Shown: piece by piece, positions 25,301 through 33,900 of the stretch
Position numbering within the stretch: position 1 is the first letter of the stretch
How the letters are laid out: each line of letters opens with the position of its first letter
From: Caprimulgus europaeus
Lineage: Eukaryota; Chordata; Aves; Caprimulgiformes; Caprimulgidae
Length of the DNA stretch: 64,000 bases
Direction of reading: 5' to 3'
Assembly (NCBI GenBank): GCA_907165065.1
Contig: OU015524.1
Coordinates: 29,822,795-29,886,794, forward strand
The notes under the pieces: model-generated
The model's database searches: none
What the model was told of the DNA's origin: nothing
The model's input: the letters and a program-made list of their open reading frames with translations, nothing else
Program-made: the position numbers and the translations under genes

Positions 25301-28300
25301 GAATTACTACTATTTACAGCACAAAAAGACAGGAACATGTTTGGGAGCCATGGTATTAAATTTAAAGTCTGCCACATGCTGCTAAAAGAATTGTGGAATT
25401 TAAAATAGTTACATAATGCAACATCAGAAAAATTAAAATAATTCCCCTTTTAAAACATGTTCAGGCATCTAAGAAGTCACTGCTCATAGAAGCAGATTGC
25501 TTACCTTTGGTATTAGGTTTAATGTAAGAAAAGAGATTGAGTTCTACAGGATTCTGCAGAAGAGAGAGAGCAGCAGGTTCTAATCCCAGCTGTTTGGCCC
25601 TCTGGGCTTTGGTGCCTTTACTTCCAGTTTTATAAGGGGCAGACTTAAAAAAACCAAAAAACTACAGTTATTAAAAGGCAACAAAATATTTGAGTCATGC
25701 TATGTACTTTGCGTTATGCACTATTTAGTTATGCAAGATTACATTTAAACTAAGGATGATCTCAAGAAGACTATACTGACCACATGGTCCAATTCTTCCA
25801 AAGTTCTACAATTTAATAATGCTGTTAAAAGGCATCCAGATAATTTCCCTTCTTTCTTCAACTTCTGTATCATTGTATGAGTCTTCTTCGCAACAGTACT
25901 AAAAAGCAAGACATTGATACTAAGTCACATTTCATGGTGGATTAAAAAGGGTATTGATTGTGAACTTGTTTATTACACTGCTTAAGCTCTCTCAAAACCC
26001 TGAAGATTTTATCTCATACTACAGAAGAGTTTCTAACTATTACTCTCTTTCTCCAATTGATTCAAAACTGTATCAAAATATTCTGTGGTAGCTTTAAGAA
26101 AAATCATCAAACAATATTAATAGTCATTACTCCTATATATATTTTTGCAAGATAACTGACCTGGAAGCCAAATAAAAAGGTACTAAGTTAAATCATGTTG
26201 ATGAGCACTTACAGTTGTAATTCATATCAAGATAGTTCTGCAGTATTAAGTACAGGGTACCAGATTTTAAACTCTTAGACCTTCAGTAAGATGCCTGTGA
26301 CCAACCACAGGCATCAAAGGTATTTTGTTATGACTTAAATTACTTGTTCAGACAAAAACTATCTCAGGTCACCTTCCCTCTTTGGCAAGAGTTTCCTGCT
26401 AGTGGATAGCCAGGGAGTACAAGGAAGAAGACACCATGTTGACAGAACAGCTGGCAAGTCTGTTCCCTTGCCATCTCAAGAACATACAGCCACTGAAAAG
26501 CAAGGAGTGGTGAGGGCAGTCTCATCCACCCCTGCAGCAGGCTTTGCTGCAATGGTCTGTGATGGTTTAGCCCACCTTCCTGATGCACTACAACCTCAAG
26601 AAGGGCTCTCCACTAGAGGCTTTGCTGTTCCAAGTGGGGAGCCAAGGGATTCCTAGTGGTTCTTCTTCTTATGGTGCAGCTTACATCTAATCAGGCTAGG
26701 TATCTCCAGAGCCTGTAAGCTACTAAAACTGCAAAAAGCTTAAGATCTTAATTCTTCTTTTGCAATTAATACTGCTAGATTTCTTGTCACGTAGAGTAAA
26801 AAAACAGACAGGCATCAAACACAATTAGCTCAATTTTAAACTTTCTTCTCTAAGAGTTCCAATATAATTGCAGTGTGTACAAAATGGCAAAATAGGGACA
26901 CAGAGGCAGCAGCCAATGTCTTCCCCCTTGTACCGCCCCACCAGATGCCTCCCTGTATTAACTTACTTACCGCAGCTCTTCCAATGTTTGCTGCACTTCT
27001 CGCAACGCATCGGCCTCCAGATTATTGATGAGCTCTTTTCGATACCGAGCAATAAAGGGAATTGTGTTTTCTTCTTGAAAGAGGCGAATTAAGTTTGAAC
27101 ATACCCATGGTTCAACATTTGTTATTTCTGACAAGGCCTATCACAAGTAAATGGAAAAAAAAAAAAACCCACAACATTTAAGAAAGGTGACAGATCACTT
27201 TAAATTGCCTCTCAAAGTTCAAAAGCACCCCCAGAATACTACGCTGGCCGGTAGGGACTACTGTCCTCCCTAATACAAGATATCAAGCTTCCCCTGCATC
27301 CAGCCACCACACTCCATGCTTCAGGAACACATGCAGCAACCACTGTTTCCAAAAATTTATAACTACAGAAAAAAACAAACAAACAAAAAACACAGGAAGG
27401 AGTGCCCCTTGGTAACAGGAAAAAAACAAAAAATTTGAAAAATCAGAAAGACAACAAACTGTACACAGCAACTCAGAAAACTTGGAACTTCTTTTAAAAA
27501 AAACAAAACCAAACAAACCAACAGTAACATACCTCATGGCTAAACAAACCAAACAAACAAAATCCACAAACCCAAAGCTAATCCAAATCCCACTCCACCA
27601 GTAACTGGAATCTAGCATGGTATTACCAAAGGTTTCAAGAAAAACCAAGCCTCACAAAATTAAACATGATTTTGTGCAAATTGGGATTTCTACAGATAAA
27701 GTTATAATGTATCAACACAGAACATAGGACAAACCATATAAGTACCTTAGCTTAGTAACATTTTAACTATTTCAGTTCGCTTGTACTTCACTACAGTCAC
27801 CACAGAGGGCTGCTATGAGAGCCCTTCAAAAGTTTTGTTCTGAAGCTTAAAAATGTAACAACTCCTGAACAATCATATCAGTGGCTTTTAAATCACAGAA
27901 TGCTAGGGATTGGAAGGGACCTCAAAAGATCATCTAGTCCAATCCCCCTGCTGGAGCAGGAACACCTAGATGAGATCACACAGGAAGGCGTTCAGGTGGG
28001 TCCTGAATCTCTCCAGAGAAGGAGACTCCACAACTGCCCTGGGCAGCCTGTTCTGTTGCTCTGTTACCCTCACAGCAAAGAAGTTCCTTCTCAAATTTAA
28101 GCAGAACCTCCTGTGTTCCAGCTTGCACGCACTGCCTCTTGTAAAGATCAAATTCCCCATCTGCATTTCCAGGAATATTTTAGAAGATTCAGGATCAAAA
28201 CTTTACATGTCTCTTAAGCATGCAGTACTGAGGATGTTGAATAGGATGTACTCAATCTATTCCCATTCTCTTCATATTAAAATCTTCTATAATCATACCC

Positions 28301-30939
28301 AGCCTCCCAGAAGAGGATCTATCCTAAAACTGTCTTCATCTGAACTGCTTCAGAGTTAACATACTACAAAAACAAAGATAATATCTCCCTTGATGTCACT
28401 GTTGTTCAAAGAATGCAATCTCCTCCTTGATGGTACTGTAAACTGATATCCACTCTCAAATGAGCTCTTACAACAGAATGTTCCATACTGTATCTTAAAT
28501 TCTGAAACTATGTGCACAGGCATCCCAAATCTTTTAGCATCCCTTCCCGACAGTTTCATTTGACTACATCCACAAAAAACCCCATGTGCCAAGACAGAAG
28601 AAACGTACAAACTGTTACAGGCTAGCTTTATTCCAAGGACTGTCTAAGTTACAGATATTTGAATAATAAAGGTTAAAGTTTGTACTTTTAACAGTTACCA
28701 ACCAATATTTACATTTATACATGTATTATGACAATTTAAGCAGAGGTTAACAGCACAATAACTCTCTGACACTCCAACTGATGCCAGTGAAACTCAAATT
28801 GTATGTTAGACCCTAAGTGCGAATTATGTAAGAAACTGTTTCATTGATAACCCAGAAAATGAAAAGATCTCATACCTGTACAATATCCCAGTTCATTTCA
28901 AATTCTTCTTTTACTTTGTTGCCTCCTAGATTTTTTACTGGCTTTCCTTCAGGACATGTAGTTGACTTAATCTTTTTAAAAGGTGGTTCATCAAATGCAA
29001 CATCTTCCTCAGATTTCTCAAGTTTCACTTGATTTCCCATTACAGGAACGCTTGTTGAAGGTTTTTCATCGCTCTCTAAACTCCCCATGTTCTTCCCTTG
29101 AAATGAATTTACTTGCAGTTTTTTAGGCGTTTCTTGCTTTTGATTTAAAGTTTTCGGTTTGGTGCCTACATCTTCTTCCTTAGGTTTCAGAAGTTGCATT
29201 CTATTAACTTCTGCAGGAGCAACAGGCATAGATACATCCTGCCAAAAAGGCATTGAAACCATATTAAGCATTAACTGTTACAAACTGGTTCAAAGTTTCA
29301 ATTAAAACCTAATAAGACTTGATACCAGACACCATTTTCCCAAGTGATATATCTGTCTAGCAGGGAAATACCAAGTCAGAAATCAAGTAACCTGAAAGAT
29401 ATCTTATGTGGAGGAAAAGATACAAACATACCCAGCAGAACTGTGATCGAAAAGATCAAATAAAATTAACCTGGAAAGACTGTAACAGTGGTCTCTTTCA
29501 GAAGATGCTGACCTACAGTCCTTGTCTCCATTTATCTCAACAAAACAAGGAACAGCAGGGCAGGGAAGCACTTTTCTGATGATGTGTTAGGTATAGCACG
29601 GGAACTGATATTTAGTCTGCTAAAGTATTGTTTAACCTTGGACAAGCCACACTTTCTTTCCTGGATTTTCCCAGAGATCATCTTCAGAGCCCAAGAATGT
29701 ATTTCTCAATATACCACATATGTCAAAACATTTGGAAACATAAGTATAAACCAGGACTGGCTTCTGTCATGACCTGACCCTTCATGTTAATCTTTGACAG
29801 AAGTAACTAACTTCTGATAGAAGTGCATCTTATATTCATCATAATAAAACTGCAATCCCTACTGGGTCGAACAGTCATGCAAGGAAACATTAATTACAGA
29901 CCTTCTTTTTGTTGTGGTACTCAGCTGGTAAAAAGGCAGGAGACATCAAAGGTACAACACAGAAAGCAAAGATTAAATTTTCCTTACAGAAAGAAGAACA
30001 GATTAATTTATTTATGCCATTTACAGAGATCTCTGGGGAAAACCATGTCCCATAATCATTGTCCAAAATTTTAAAGGAGAGCTCTTTGACCTAGGACACT
30101 TAAATATGTAGGAAAATCACATTTATCAAATATACTGAATATTCACATTAACAGTAGAATCAGAAGAGCTGATCAAACTCAGGCAACAAAGTGAACCAGA
30201 ATTGGAAAAATTCTGCTCATGTTACTTGCCAACCACCATAACTAAAAGCCTCTTGCTTACAGACACTCACCACTTCCTCTTTTATTGCTACCTTCTTGAC
30301 CTTTTTCCTGGCCACAACTGAACGCGGAGCAGCAACTTTTTTAGTTTTTGCTTCATCTTTTTTTGGCAACCGAGGTCTCTTGGCAATTTTGCTTTTTGGC
30401 TCCCACTCCTCCTCTTCCTCCTCTGATTCAGAGCTCCTGAAAAACAAATGAGTGAACAATATTGTTTATGAGAAGAACAAAAAAATTACATAAGTAAGCC
30501 AGTCCGAGTGTTTTCTAACACGAAAGGAAGTGAGCAGGAAAAATGAACAGAAAGGTAGGCAGACTCAACAAATACAGGTCTTCCATGTTGTTGCAGAGCT
30601 AATGGCTGGACCAATTTACCAAGCTTTTCTGAAGCTGGTCACTGTGATGTGTACCCACTTGATTCTGCTTGGACAACTGGCAATTCAGTTTCACTCTATT
30701 TTCACTGTGAGCATGAACAGCTTAGGTAATTTGTGTTTTATAACTGAAGTTCTGTGCATTAACACTTTTTAATCAACTTCTCAGAAACAGAGTGTTGATC
30801 TTATGCAATTACTGATGCTTAGCATAAGCCTTTAAAAAAAATCCTAAAAATCTTACAAATTAAGAAATGAAGGTAGCTCATCATCTTCTGATGTAAGGGC
30901 TTTGGCTTCAGATTTCACCTTCCTTGGTAGAGATGACAT
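1210..30939 (-). CDS. SRBD1: SRBD1, S1 RNA-binding domain protein 1 (Tex family), 5' part, 13 spliced coding exons
   Basis: Joining 13 exons gives 1838 coding nt (612 codons plus 2 nt) without a stop, and all phases agree. The human protein is about 1000 residues from memory, so about 60 percent is present and the 3' exons lie off the left edge. Visible order: an acidic Ser/Glu stretch then a Lys/Arg-rich stretch (residues about 28-80, a likely nuclear signal); a low-complexity linker (84-195); the Tex N-terminal helical region (about 197-460, with motifs [11 protein letters not shown] and [16 protein letters not shown]); and the YqgF RNase H-like fold (about 510-612, with [14 protein letters not shown] and [13 protein letters not shown]). 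The family is related to bacterial Tex and to Spt6 and is presumed to bind nucleic acid; the vertebrate protein's exact role is poorly known. HhH and S1 domains should follow downstream. I chose the start by similarity to the remembered human N-terminus (MSSLPR) and by the exon 2 boundary. Confidence 0.95.
1318..2410 (-). other. SRBD1 intron 13
   Basis: AT-rich intron with an A-rich run at about 1981-2004 (poly-purine on the plus strand). I recognise no gene or repeat family. Confidence 0.7.
2411..2501 (-). CDS. SRBD1: SRBD1 exon 13, YqgF domain
   Basis: This exon codes residues 547-576 ([30 protein letters not shown]). The acceptor is TTGTTCTAG and the donor is TTCAA|GTATGC (phase 2). Confidence 0.95.
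2502..3708 (-). other. SRBD1 intron 12
   Basis: I recognise nothing beyond intron sequence. Confidence 0.65.
3709..3866 (-). CDS. SRBD1: SRBD1 exon 12, start of YqgF domain
   Basis: This exon codes residues 494-546: [20 protein letters not shown], then [20 protein letters not shown]. The D-P-G-Y/F-R/K-x-G-x-K strand is the first beta strand of the RNase H-like YqgF fold in Tex proteins. The acceptor is CTTCTAAG and the donor is ACCA|GTAAGT (phase 1). Confidence 0.96.
3867..9851 (-). other. SRBD1 intron 11, holds an ancient CR1
   Basis: A 6-kb intron. It contains the old minus-oriented CR1 relic listed separately (about 5500-6330). The rest is AT-rich with no supported gene. Confidence 0.65.
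5500..6330 (-). mobile_element. Ancient degraded CR1/L3-like LINE 3' region
   Basis: Read on the minus strand, about 830 bp follow the order of a CR1 3' end. A reverse transcriptase C-terminal region comes first (around 6285, similar to the stretch coding the ..LKF.. segment). Next are the 'ggtccagtgaaggggaacaagg' type segment (about 5990) and 'gaaaggagaggactgag' (about 5925). The tail (about 5760-5645) has the typical sense 'aacctgttgccaacag..' then 'ggttcagcaggagactgga', and ends near 'ttggagacagggcta' (about 5520). Divergence and indels are heavy and no ORF survives. It resembles older amniote/avian CR1 subfamilies from memory; boundaries are approximate. Confidence 0.7.
9852..9959 (-). 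CDS. SRBD1: SRBD1 exon 11
   Basis: This exon codes residues 458-493 ([32 protein letters not shown]), equivalent to the Tex segment D-x-Y-x-R-L-I-x-P that leads into the YqgF domain. The acceptor is TCTTTTGCAG and the donor is TTCAG|GTAAGC (phase 2). Confidence 0.94.
10530..10612. repeat. A/C-rich low-complexity tract
   Basis: An irregular run of A interspersed with C (AAAAAAC/CAAAC type). It is similar in style to the T/G-rich tracts at about 11190-11262 and 19015-19085. Confidence 0.8.
11190..11262. repeat. T/G-rich low-complexity tract
   Basis: Irregular GTTTT/GGTTT repeats with no fixed unit. Confidence 0.8.
14284..14387 (-). CDS. SRBD1: SRBD1 exon 10
   Basis: This exon codes residues 424-457 ([32 protein letters not shown]). 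It contains the Tex hallmark H/I-x-x-LAINRGE. The acceptor is GCACTCAG. The donor is GAAAG|GTCTGC, a weak site with C at +3 and T at +4; the join to exon 11 restores the frame (AG plus A gives Arg). Confidence 0.92.
14388..20074 (-). other. SRBD1 intron 9
   Basis: A 5.7-kb AT-rich intron with T/G-rich low-complexity DNA at about 19015-19085 and a short A run near 17808. I found no supported gene or interspersed repeat. Confidence 0.65.
19015..19085. repeat. T/G-rich low-complexity tract
   Basis: Runs of GTTTG, GGGTTT and GTTTGTTT. The short open frame across its complement (Lys/Pro/Gln-rich) is a composition artefact. Confidence 0.8.
20075..20210 (-). CDS. SRBD1: SRBD1 exon 9
   Basis: This exon codes residues 378-423 ([38 protein letters not shown]). 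The acceptor is TTTATTCAG and the donor is CATCAG|GTACAC; it ends in phase 0. Confidence 0.94.
21442..21446. repeat. Left target-site duplication of solo LTR
   Basis: ATTAC, identical to 22503-22507 on the other side of the LTR. Confidence 0.85.
21447..22502 (+). mobile_element. Solo LTR of an endogenous retrovirus (ERVL-like), with TSD
   Basis: The element runs from TGTATTGGG to ACCACA, so it has TG...CA termini. It is flanked by a perfect 5-bp direct duplication (ATTAC at 21442-21446 and 22503-22507). Five-base duplications are typical of ERVL-type integrases. A TATA-like CATATTTAAG (about 21587) and an AATAAA (22315-22320) give plus orientation. The middle (about 21720-22100) has imperfect tandem copies of a roughly 35-60 bp unit built on CTGGAGCAG and CCCATGG. 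No internal gag/pol is present, so this is a recombined solo LTR. It matches a family I remember from many neoavian genomes; the family name is not asserted. Confidence 0.92.
22503..22507. repeat. Right target-site duplication of solo LTR
   Basis: ATTAC directly after the terminal CA, identical to the left copy. Confidence 0.85.
22590..22686 (-). CDS. SRBD1: SRBD1 exon 8
   Basis: This exon codes residues 346-377 ([30 protein letters not shown]), which corresponds to the Tex segment A-x-x-G-A-x-x-I-L-A-E. The acceptor is TTTTCTTCTAAG and the donor is AAATT|GTAAGT (phase 2). Confidence 0.94.
22895..23359 (-). other. Unidentified 154-codon open frame inside SRBD1 intron 7
   Basis: This open frame has mixed, protein-like composition: [36 protein letters not shown], Trp/Cys/Val-rich helices early on, with the last 40 or so codons less protein-like. 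It stays open a further 7 codons upstream to a good splice-acceptor sequence (TTACCTTCTAG, exon would start near 23380). I do not recognise the family. It could be an exon of an unannotated nested gene, a decayed pseudogene fragment or chance. It cannot be spliced as part of the known SRBD1 protein, whose exons 7 and 8 join directly with matching phase. Confidence 0.3.
23365..25504. other. Rest of SRBD1 intron 7
   Basis: Low-GC sequence with several short open frames on the minus strand (23772-24002, 24614-24850) whose hydrophobic, Ile/Leu-rich translations look like AT-rich noise. Confidence 0.5.
25505..25643 (-). CDS. SRBD1: SRBD1 exon 7, Tex helical domain
   Basis: This exon codes residues 300-345, opening with [20 protein letters not shown], which matches the Tex-family segment Y-K-x-K-x-x-T-x-A-x-x-A-x-x-x-G-L. 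The acceptor is TTTTTTAAG and the donor is AAAG|GTAAGC. The intron to exon 6 is only 137 bp. Confidence 0.95.
25781..25898 (-). CDS. SRBD1: SRBD1 exon 6, Tex helical domain
   Basis: This exon codes residues 260-299 ([20 protein letters not shown] and [11 protein letters not shown]). The acceptor is CTTTTTAG. The donor is GTG|GTCAGT with C at position +3, less common but supported by perfect frame continuity into exon 7. Confidence 0.93.
25899..26970 (-). other. SRBD1 intron 5
   Basis: A local patch at about 26370-26660 has higher GC than its surroundings but no recognised identity. The rest is plain intron. Confidence 0.6.
26971..27137 (-). CDS. SRBD1: SRBD1 exon 5, start of Tex N-terminal domain
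   Basis: This exon codes residues 205-259, including [15 protein letters not shown] and the Tex signature-like [14 protein letters not shown], then [10 protein letters not shown]. The acceptor is TGATAG and the donor is CTGCG|GTAAGT (phase 2). The [10 protein letters not shown] segment is among the most conserved stretches of the Tex family. Confidence 0.95.
27367..27560. repeat. A-rich (AAAC/CAAA) low-complexity region
   Basis: Repeated AAACAAACAAAC-type segments broken by short unique sequence. They create a spurious 121-codon open frame on the minus strand (27283-27648). Confidence 0.75.
27891..28145 (-). mobile_element. CR1 LINE 3' fragment, minus orientation
   Basis: The minus strand reads the classic CR1 3' tail: '..aagctggaacacaggagg..', 'ttctttgctgtgagggtaac', 'gggcagttgtggagtctcc', 'gggggattggactagatg', 'ggtcccttccaatccctag', ending ATTCTGTG (27901-27894). 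It is strongly 5'-truncated at about 250 bp. It aligns by eye with the plus-strand copy at 45250-45500. Confidence 0.93.
28876..29238 (-). CDS. SRBD1: SRBD1 exon 4, large disordered linker
   Basis: The 363 nt are exactly 121 codons (residues 84-204). The exon is Lys/Glu/Pro/Ser-rich with little predicted order and ends in the conserved segment [11 protein letters not shown] that precedes the Tex core. The acceptor is TTTTTGGCAG and the donor is CAG|GTATGA; both boundaries are phase 0. It is the largest coding exon in the window. Confidence 0.95.
29239..30270 (-). other. SRBD1 intron 3
   Basis: I recognised no repeat or gene. Confidence 0.65.
30271..30436 (-). CDS. SRBD1: SRBD1 exon 3, acidic then basic N-terminal tail
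   Basis: This exon codes residues 28-83: a Ser/Glu run ([16 protein letters not shown]) followed by a Lys/Arg-rich segment ([25 protein letters not shown]). The segment is a likely nuclear localisation and nucleic-acid contact region. The acceptor is TTTTTCAG, the donor is GTG|GTGAGT, and it ends in phase 0. Confidence 0.93.
30437..30856 (-). other. SRBD1 intron 2
   Basis: A short intron. I saw nothing beyond the flanking splice sites. Confidence 0.75.
30857..30939 (-). CDS. SRBD1: SRBD1 exon 2, first coding exon
   Basis: This exon codes residues 1-27 ([20 protein letters not shown]..). The acceptor is a pyrimidine-rich tract ending TATCAG directly before the ATG. The donor is TT|GTAAGA with phase 2. 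Because the ATG is the first base of the exon, its upstream Kozak context is supplied by exon 1. Confidence 0.92.
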
Positions 30940-33900
30940 CTGATACAGAAGCAAGAAGATAGAAACAGAACATCTGGATGAAATTGTATTCTCTTACTCA
31001 ACACTTTAACTCACTGCCAAGTGTGCCCTCATAATGCCTTCATCAATCACAAAAGCATCCTCTAGAGCAAGTTTGGATTTCTCAGTATCCAAGAATTTAG
31101 GCCACATTCTACAATCTTTTTGACTGAGCAAACAGACAAACGAGCACTATAGCCTCTGAAATTATTTTTCTCTTCAAATGGAGGTAATTATTTGGCTTTC
31201 ATGTAGAGCTATCTGAGCAAAGAGACCCAAGATTTCTACCCACAACAGCTGTATTTCAGTTAATCACTTATAGAATTTTTGGCAATGGTGGGGCCCATAA
31301 ATTTCAATAATCATATTGGGCAGTTTTAGTTACAGAATTTTAGGTACCCTCAAAATTTTACCTGCCAGAAAACTGAAATTTAAAAAATAAACCAAAAACC
31401 ACCACCATAAAGCATTTCTATAACTATAAAATTCATAAACATATTTTACCTATATCTGGTACATTTAATCATCCTTCACATTCTGTTCTCTAGTTCTCAC
31501 ACACAAAAACGTTTTGCACTTTGGCCTTTGATCCAGTCTTACCATTGCAGTGTGAGCCTTAAAGTTCCATGTTTGCACATACAAACTGGACAAGGATTTT
31601 GCAAAGTGCCATTTAACTCAAGGGCGAAACGCTCTTTAATCCAGTCTCATTCTGGCCTCTGTTCAAGTACCAGAAGCATAATTACTGTTATAAATGGTTT
31701 TCAGTATTTTTTTTCCTGTAAAGCAGAACCAGGATTTAAGTGAATGTTTTCAGCACAGCAGCAGAAAAACTATTGAGGCCCACATCAAATAGCACTAGCT
31801 ATTAGCTTGCTTGCACAATGTCTTCTTGTAGCAATCATCATGGTCAGTAACAGGTCAGCATTTCTGTGCTGTTCCACTGACTGAAATCCCATTATGTGAC
31901 TGGTTAGAACACAGGTCTACCACAAGACGACAGAAATCTCCACAGAAAACAAGAAAATTTACTCACCTTATTAGCTTTCTAGGTCACTTTTCACTGTTAG
32001 TTCTGAGACACCTGCAACTTCACCCAGCTACTCTGCTTTTGGTTTTCCTTTCCTCTTTATAGCTGAACAGTCATTACCATAGTCTTGAATTAATTATTTA
32101 TTCCCATTACCTCAGGGGCATGAAAATTATGTTTCCATTTTATATTGTACTTTAATCTGTGAATGGGAAAACCAAAAAAACATTACTCATTTTTGCAACA
32201 CCAAGATTCCCAAAATTAGGTAACACCTGAGACAGATGGATCTCGGATCCATTTTATGCAGGCACTGAGACACTTTTCACATGGTTAGGTCTCAATTATC
32301 TGTTTTCAAACTAGGTATTTAGCTTAAAATATCATTATCAGTCATGCTTCTTCAGCTAATCCAACTAGGCAGGTATTTTTAAGTATTCCAGGCAATTTTG
32401 GAAGCCAGTGATCAGTTTTTAAACAATCCAATCAGCTTCTTTATAGTTATCCATTGAATCACAGCAAGGAAGAAGGAAAAAGCCAACACGCATGCTCTCT
32501 CACCCAAAGTCATCATTCCCTCTTTGTAACGCTGCTCTCTAAGCTGCCCTGCCAATTTTGAACACTCAGCATATCACCATTATAGTTTTGGGGCTCACTC
32601 AAAAGCCTATGTAAAAGGAAAGCCTCATCTGGAAGGTCTTTTTTCTGCTAAGCTTTCCCTCTCACCTCAAGTCACTAAGGGAAGAGTCTCAAAATACCTC
32701 GACATTTGTACCATTATATTAATTAAAACGGCAGCAAGAGTAAAGCTTACTGTATAAAGTTAATTGTACTTCCTGGTATCTAACACTGCTGGCTGATTTA
32801 ACTCTTCATATCAGCATAAGAATAGGAATGAGCTCCTTGGTTTATGAAACCAGACATTTTCCACTTTCTTAATTAACAGATTGGTATTTGCTCCTACATC
32901 CTTAAGTTTCAGTCTACTTGTCTTCATACAATCATAGAATGAAGCAGAATTACCACATAGCAAATCAAAAAATGGCATTGGAAAGCATGAAATAAAATAG
33001 AAAGTGATATGTAATAAGGCTAAGTCTTTATAGGAAATGTCAATGTTTGTATTTTTTCTTGTCTTCTTGGATTTTCCACTTTAAACATAACTAGATCATC
33101 TTTTCAGTGTTTGTTGCAGTCCTTCAGAAAGCTGAAGAAGTATCAAACATATTTGATCCAGAAGATCAAAGAAAATGAGACCAGCACAGAATCTGTTCTG
33201 TCCCACTCATTAATACTTTGTCAGTTCTTAGAAGCACACAGTGAGCTGGGACTGGCCTCAGATACATAAAGTCCAACTTTAATTGTATTATTAATCTACT
33301 AAATTTTCTTGAAAAGACTGGTAACTTTTTTTCCCAAAGGCTTTTCAACCTGCACTTAAAGTTAATTTGAACTAAGATAAAATGTGAATTTAAAGCACAA
33401 AACCTATTTCAGAATAACTCTGCATGAACAAACAAGCCATGGTCAGAAGCCAAAACAGAGTTCTACAGCTCAAAATAAAAGCCCAATACCAAAGAGCACC
33501 TGTGAGATGAATATAAAACATGGGATATCACAAAGAAAAAAAAGTCACGATACTTCTCTGTGAGGTGGGGCCAAATCATAACCACCACCCCTTCTAATAA
33601 TGTACACACTGGACTAATTGCACTTCACATTTGTAGAAAAAGAAACTTGCAGTTGCCACATATATTCTTTTTGTTTATAGAGGATAATTTTCTCATTCGA
33701 ATCCACAAAAGTACTTCTGATTTGATTCCAAATTGCCAGACAGTTGTCTGCTAAATTTTCCTCCTGAGCTGCCTGAGCTAGGGTGTGCTAACACCTACAG
33801 TTAAGACTAAGAAAAACAGCCCTGTGATTCACTGTGAAGGGGGAGGCAGCGAAGAGGATGAAAAAGCAACAAGTCTAAATGCCACTGATGATTAATAACT

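Larger units (their letters stand above)
22687..25504 (-). other. SRBD1 intron 7, contains unexplained open frames
   Basis: An AT-rich intron. On the minus strand it contains a long open frame (22895 to about 23380) and a short exon-like open segment at 22797-22870, both described separately. No repeat family was recognised. Confidence 0.6.
27138..28875 (-). other. SRBD1 intron 4, holds a CR1 3' end
   Basis: It contains A/C-rich low-complexity DNA (about 27367-27560) and the CR1 fragment listed separately. Confidence 0.7.

Noticed and set aside
27283-27648. 121-codon minus-strand open frame
   Set aside because: Built largely from an AAAC/CAAA low-complexity region (Phe/Val/Leu-rich translation).
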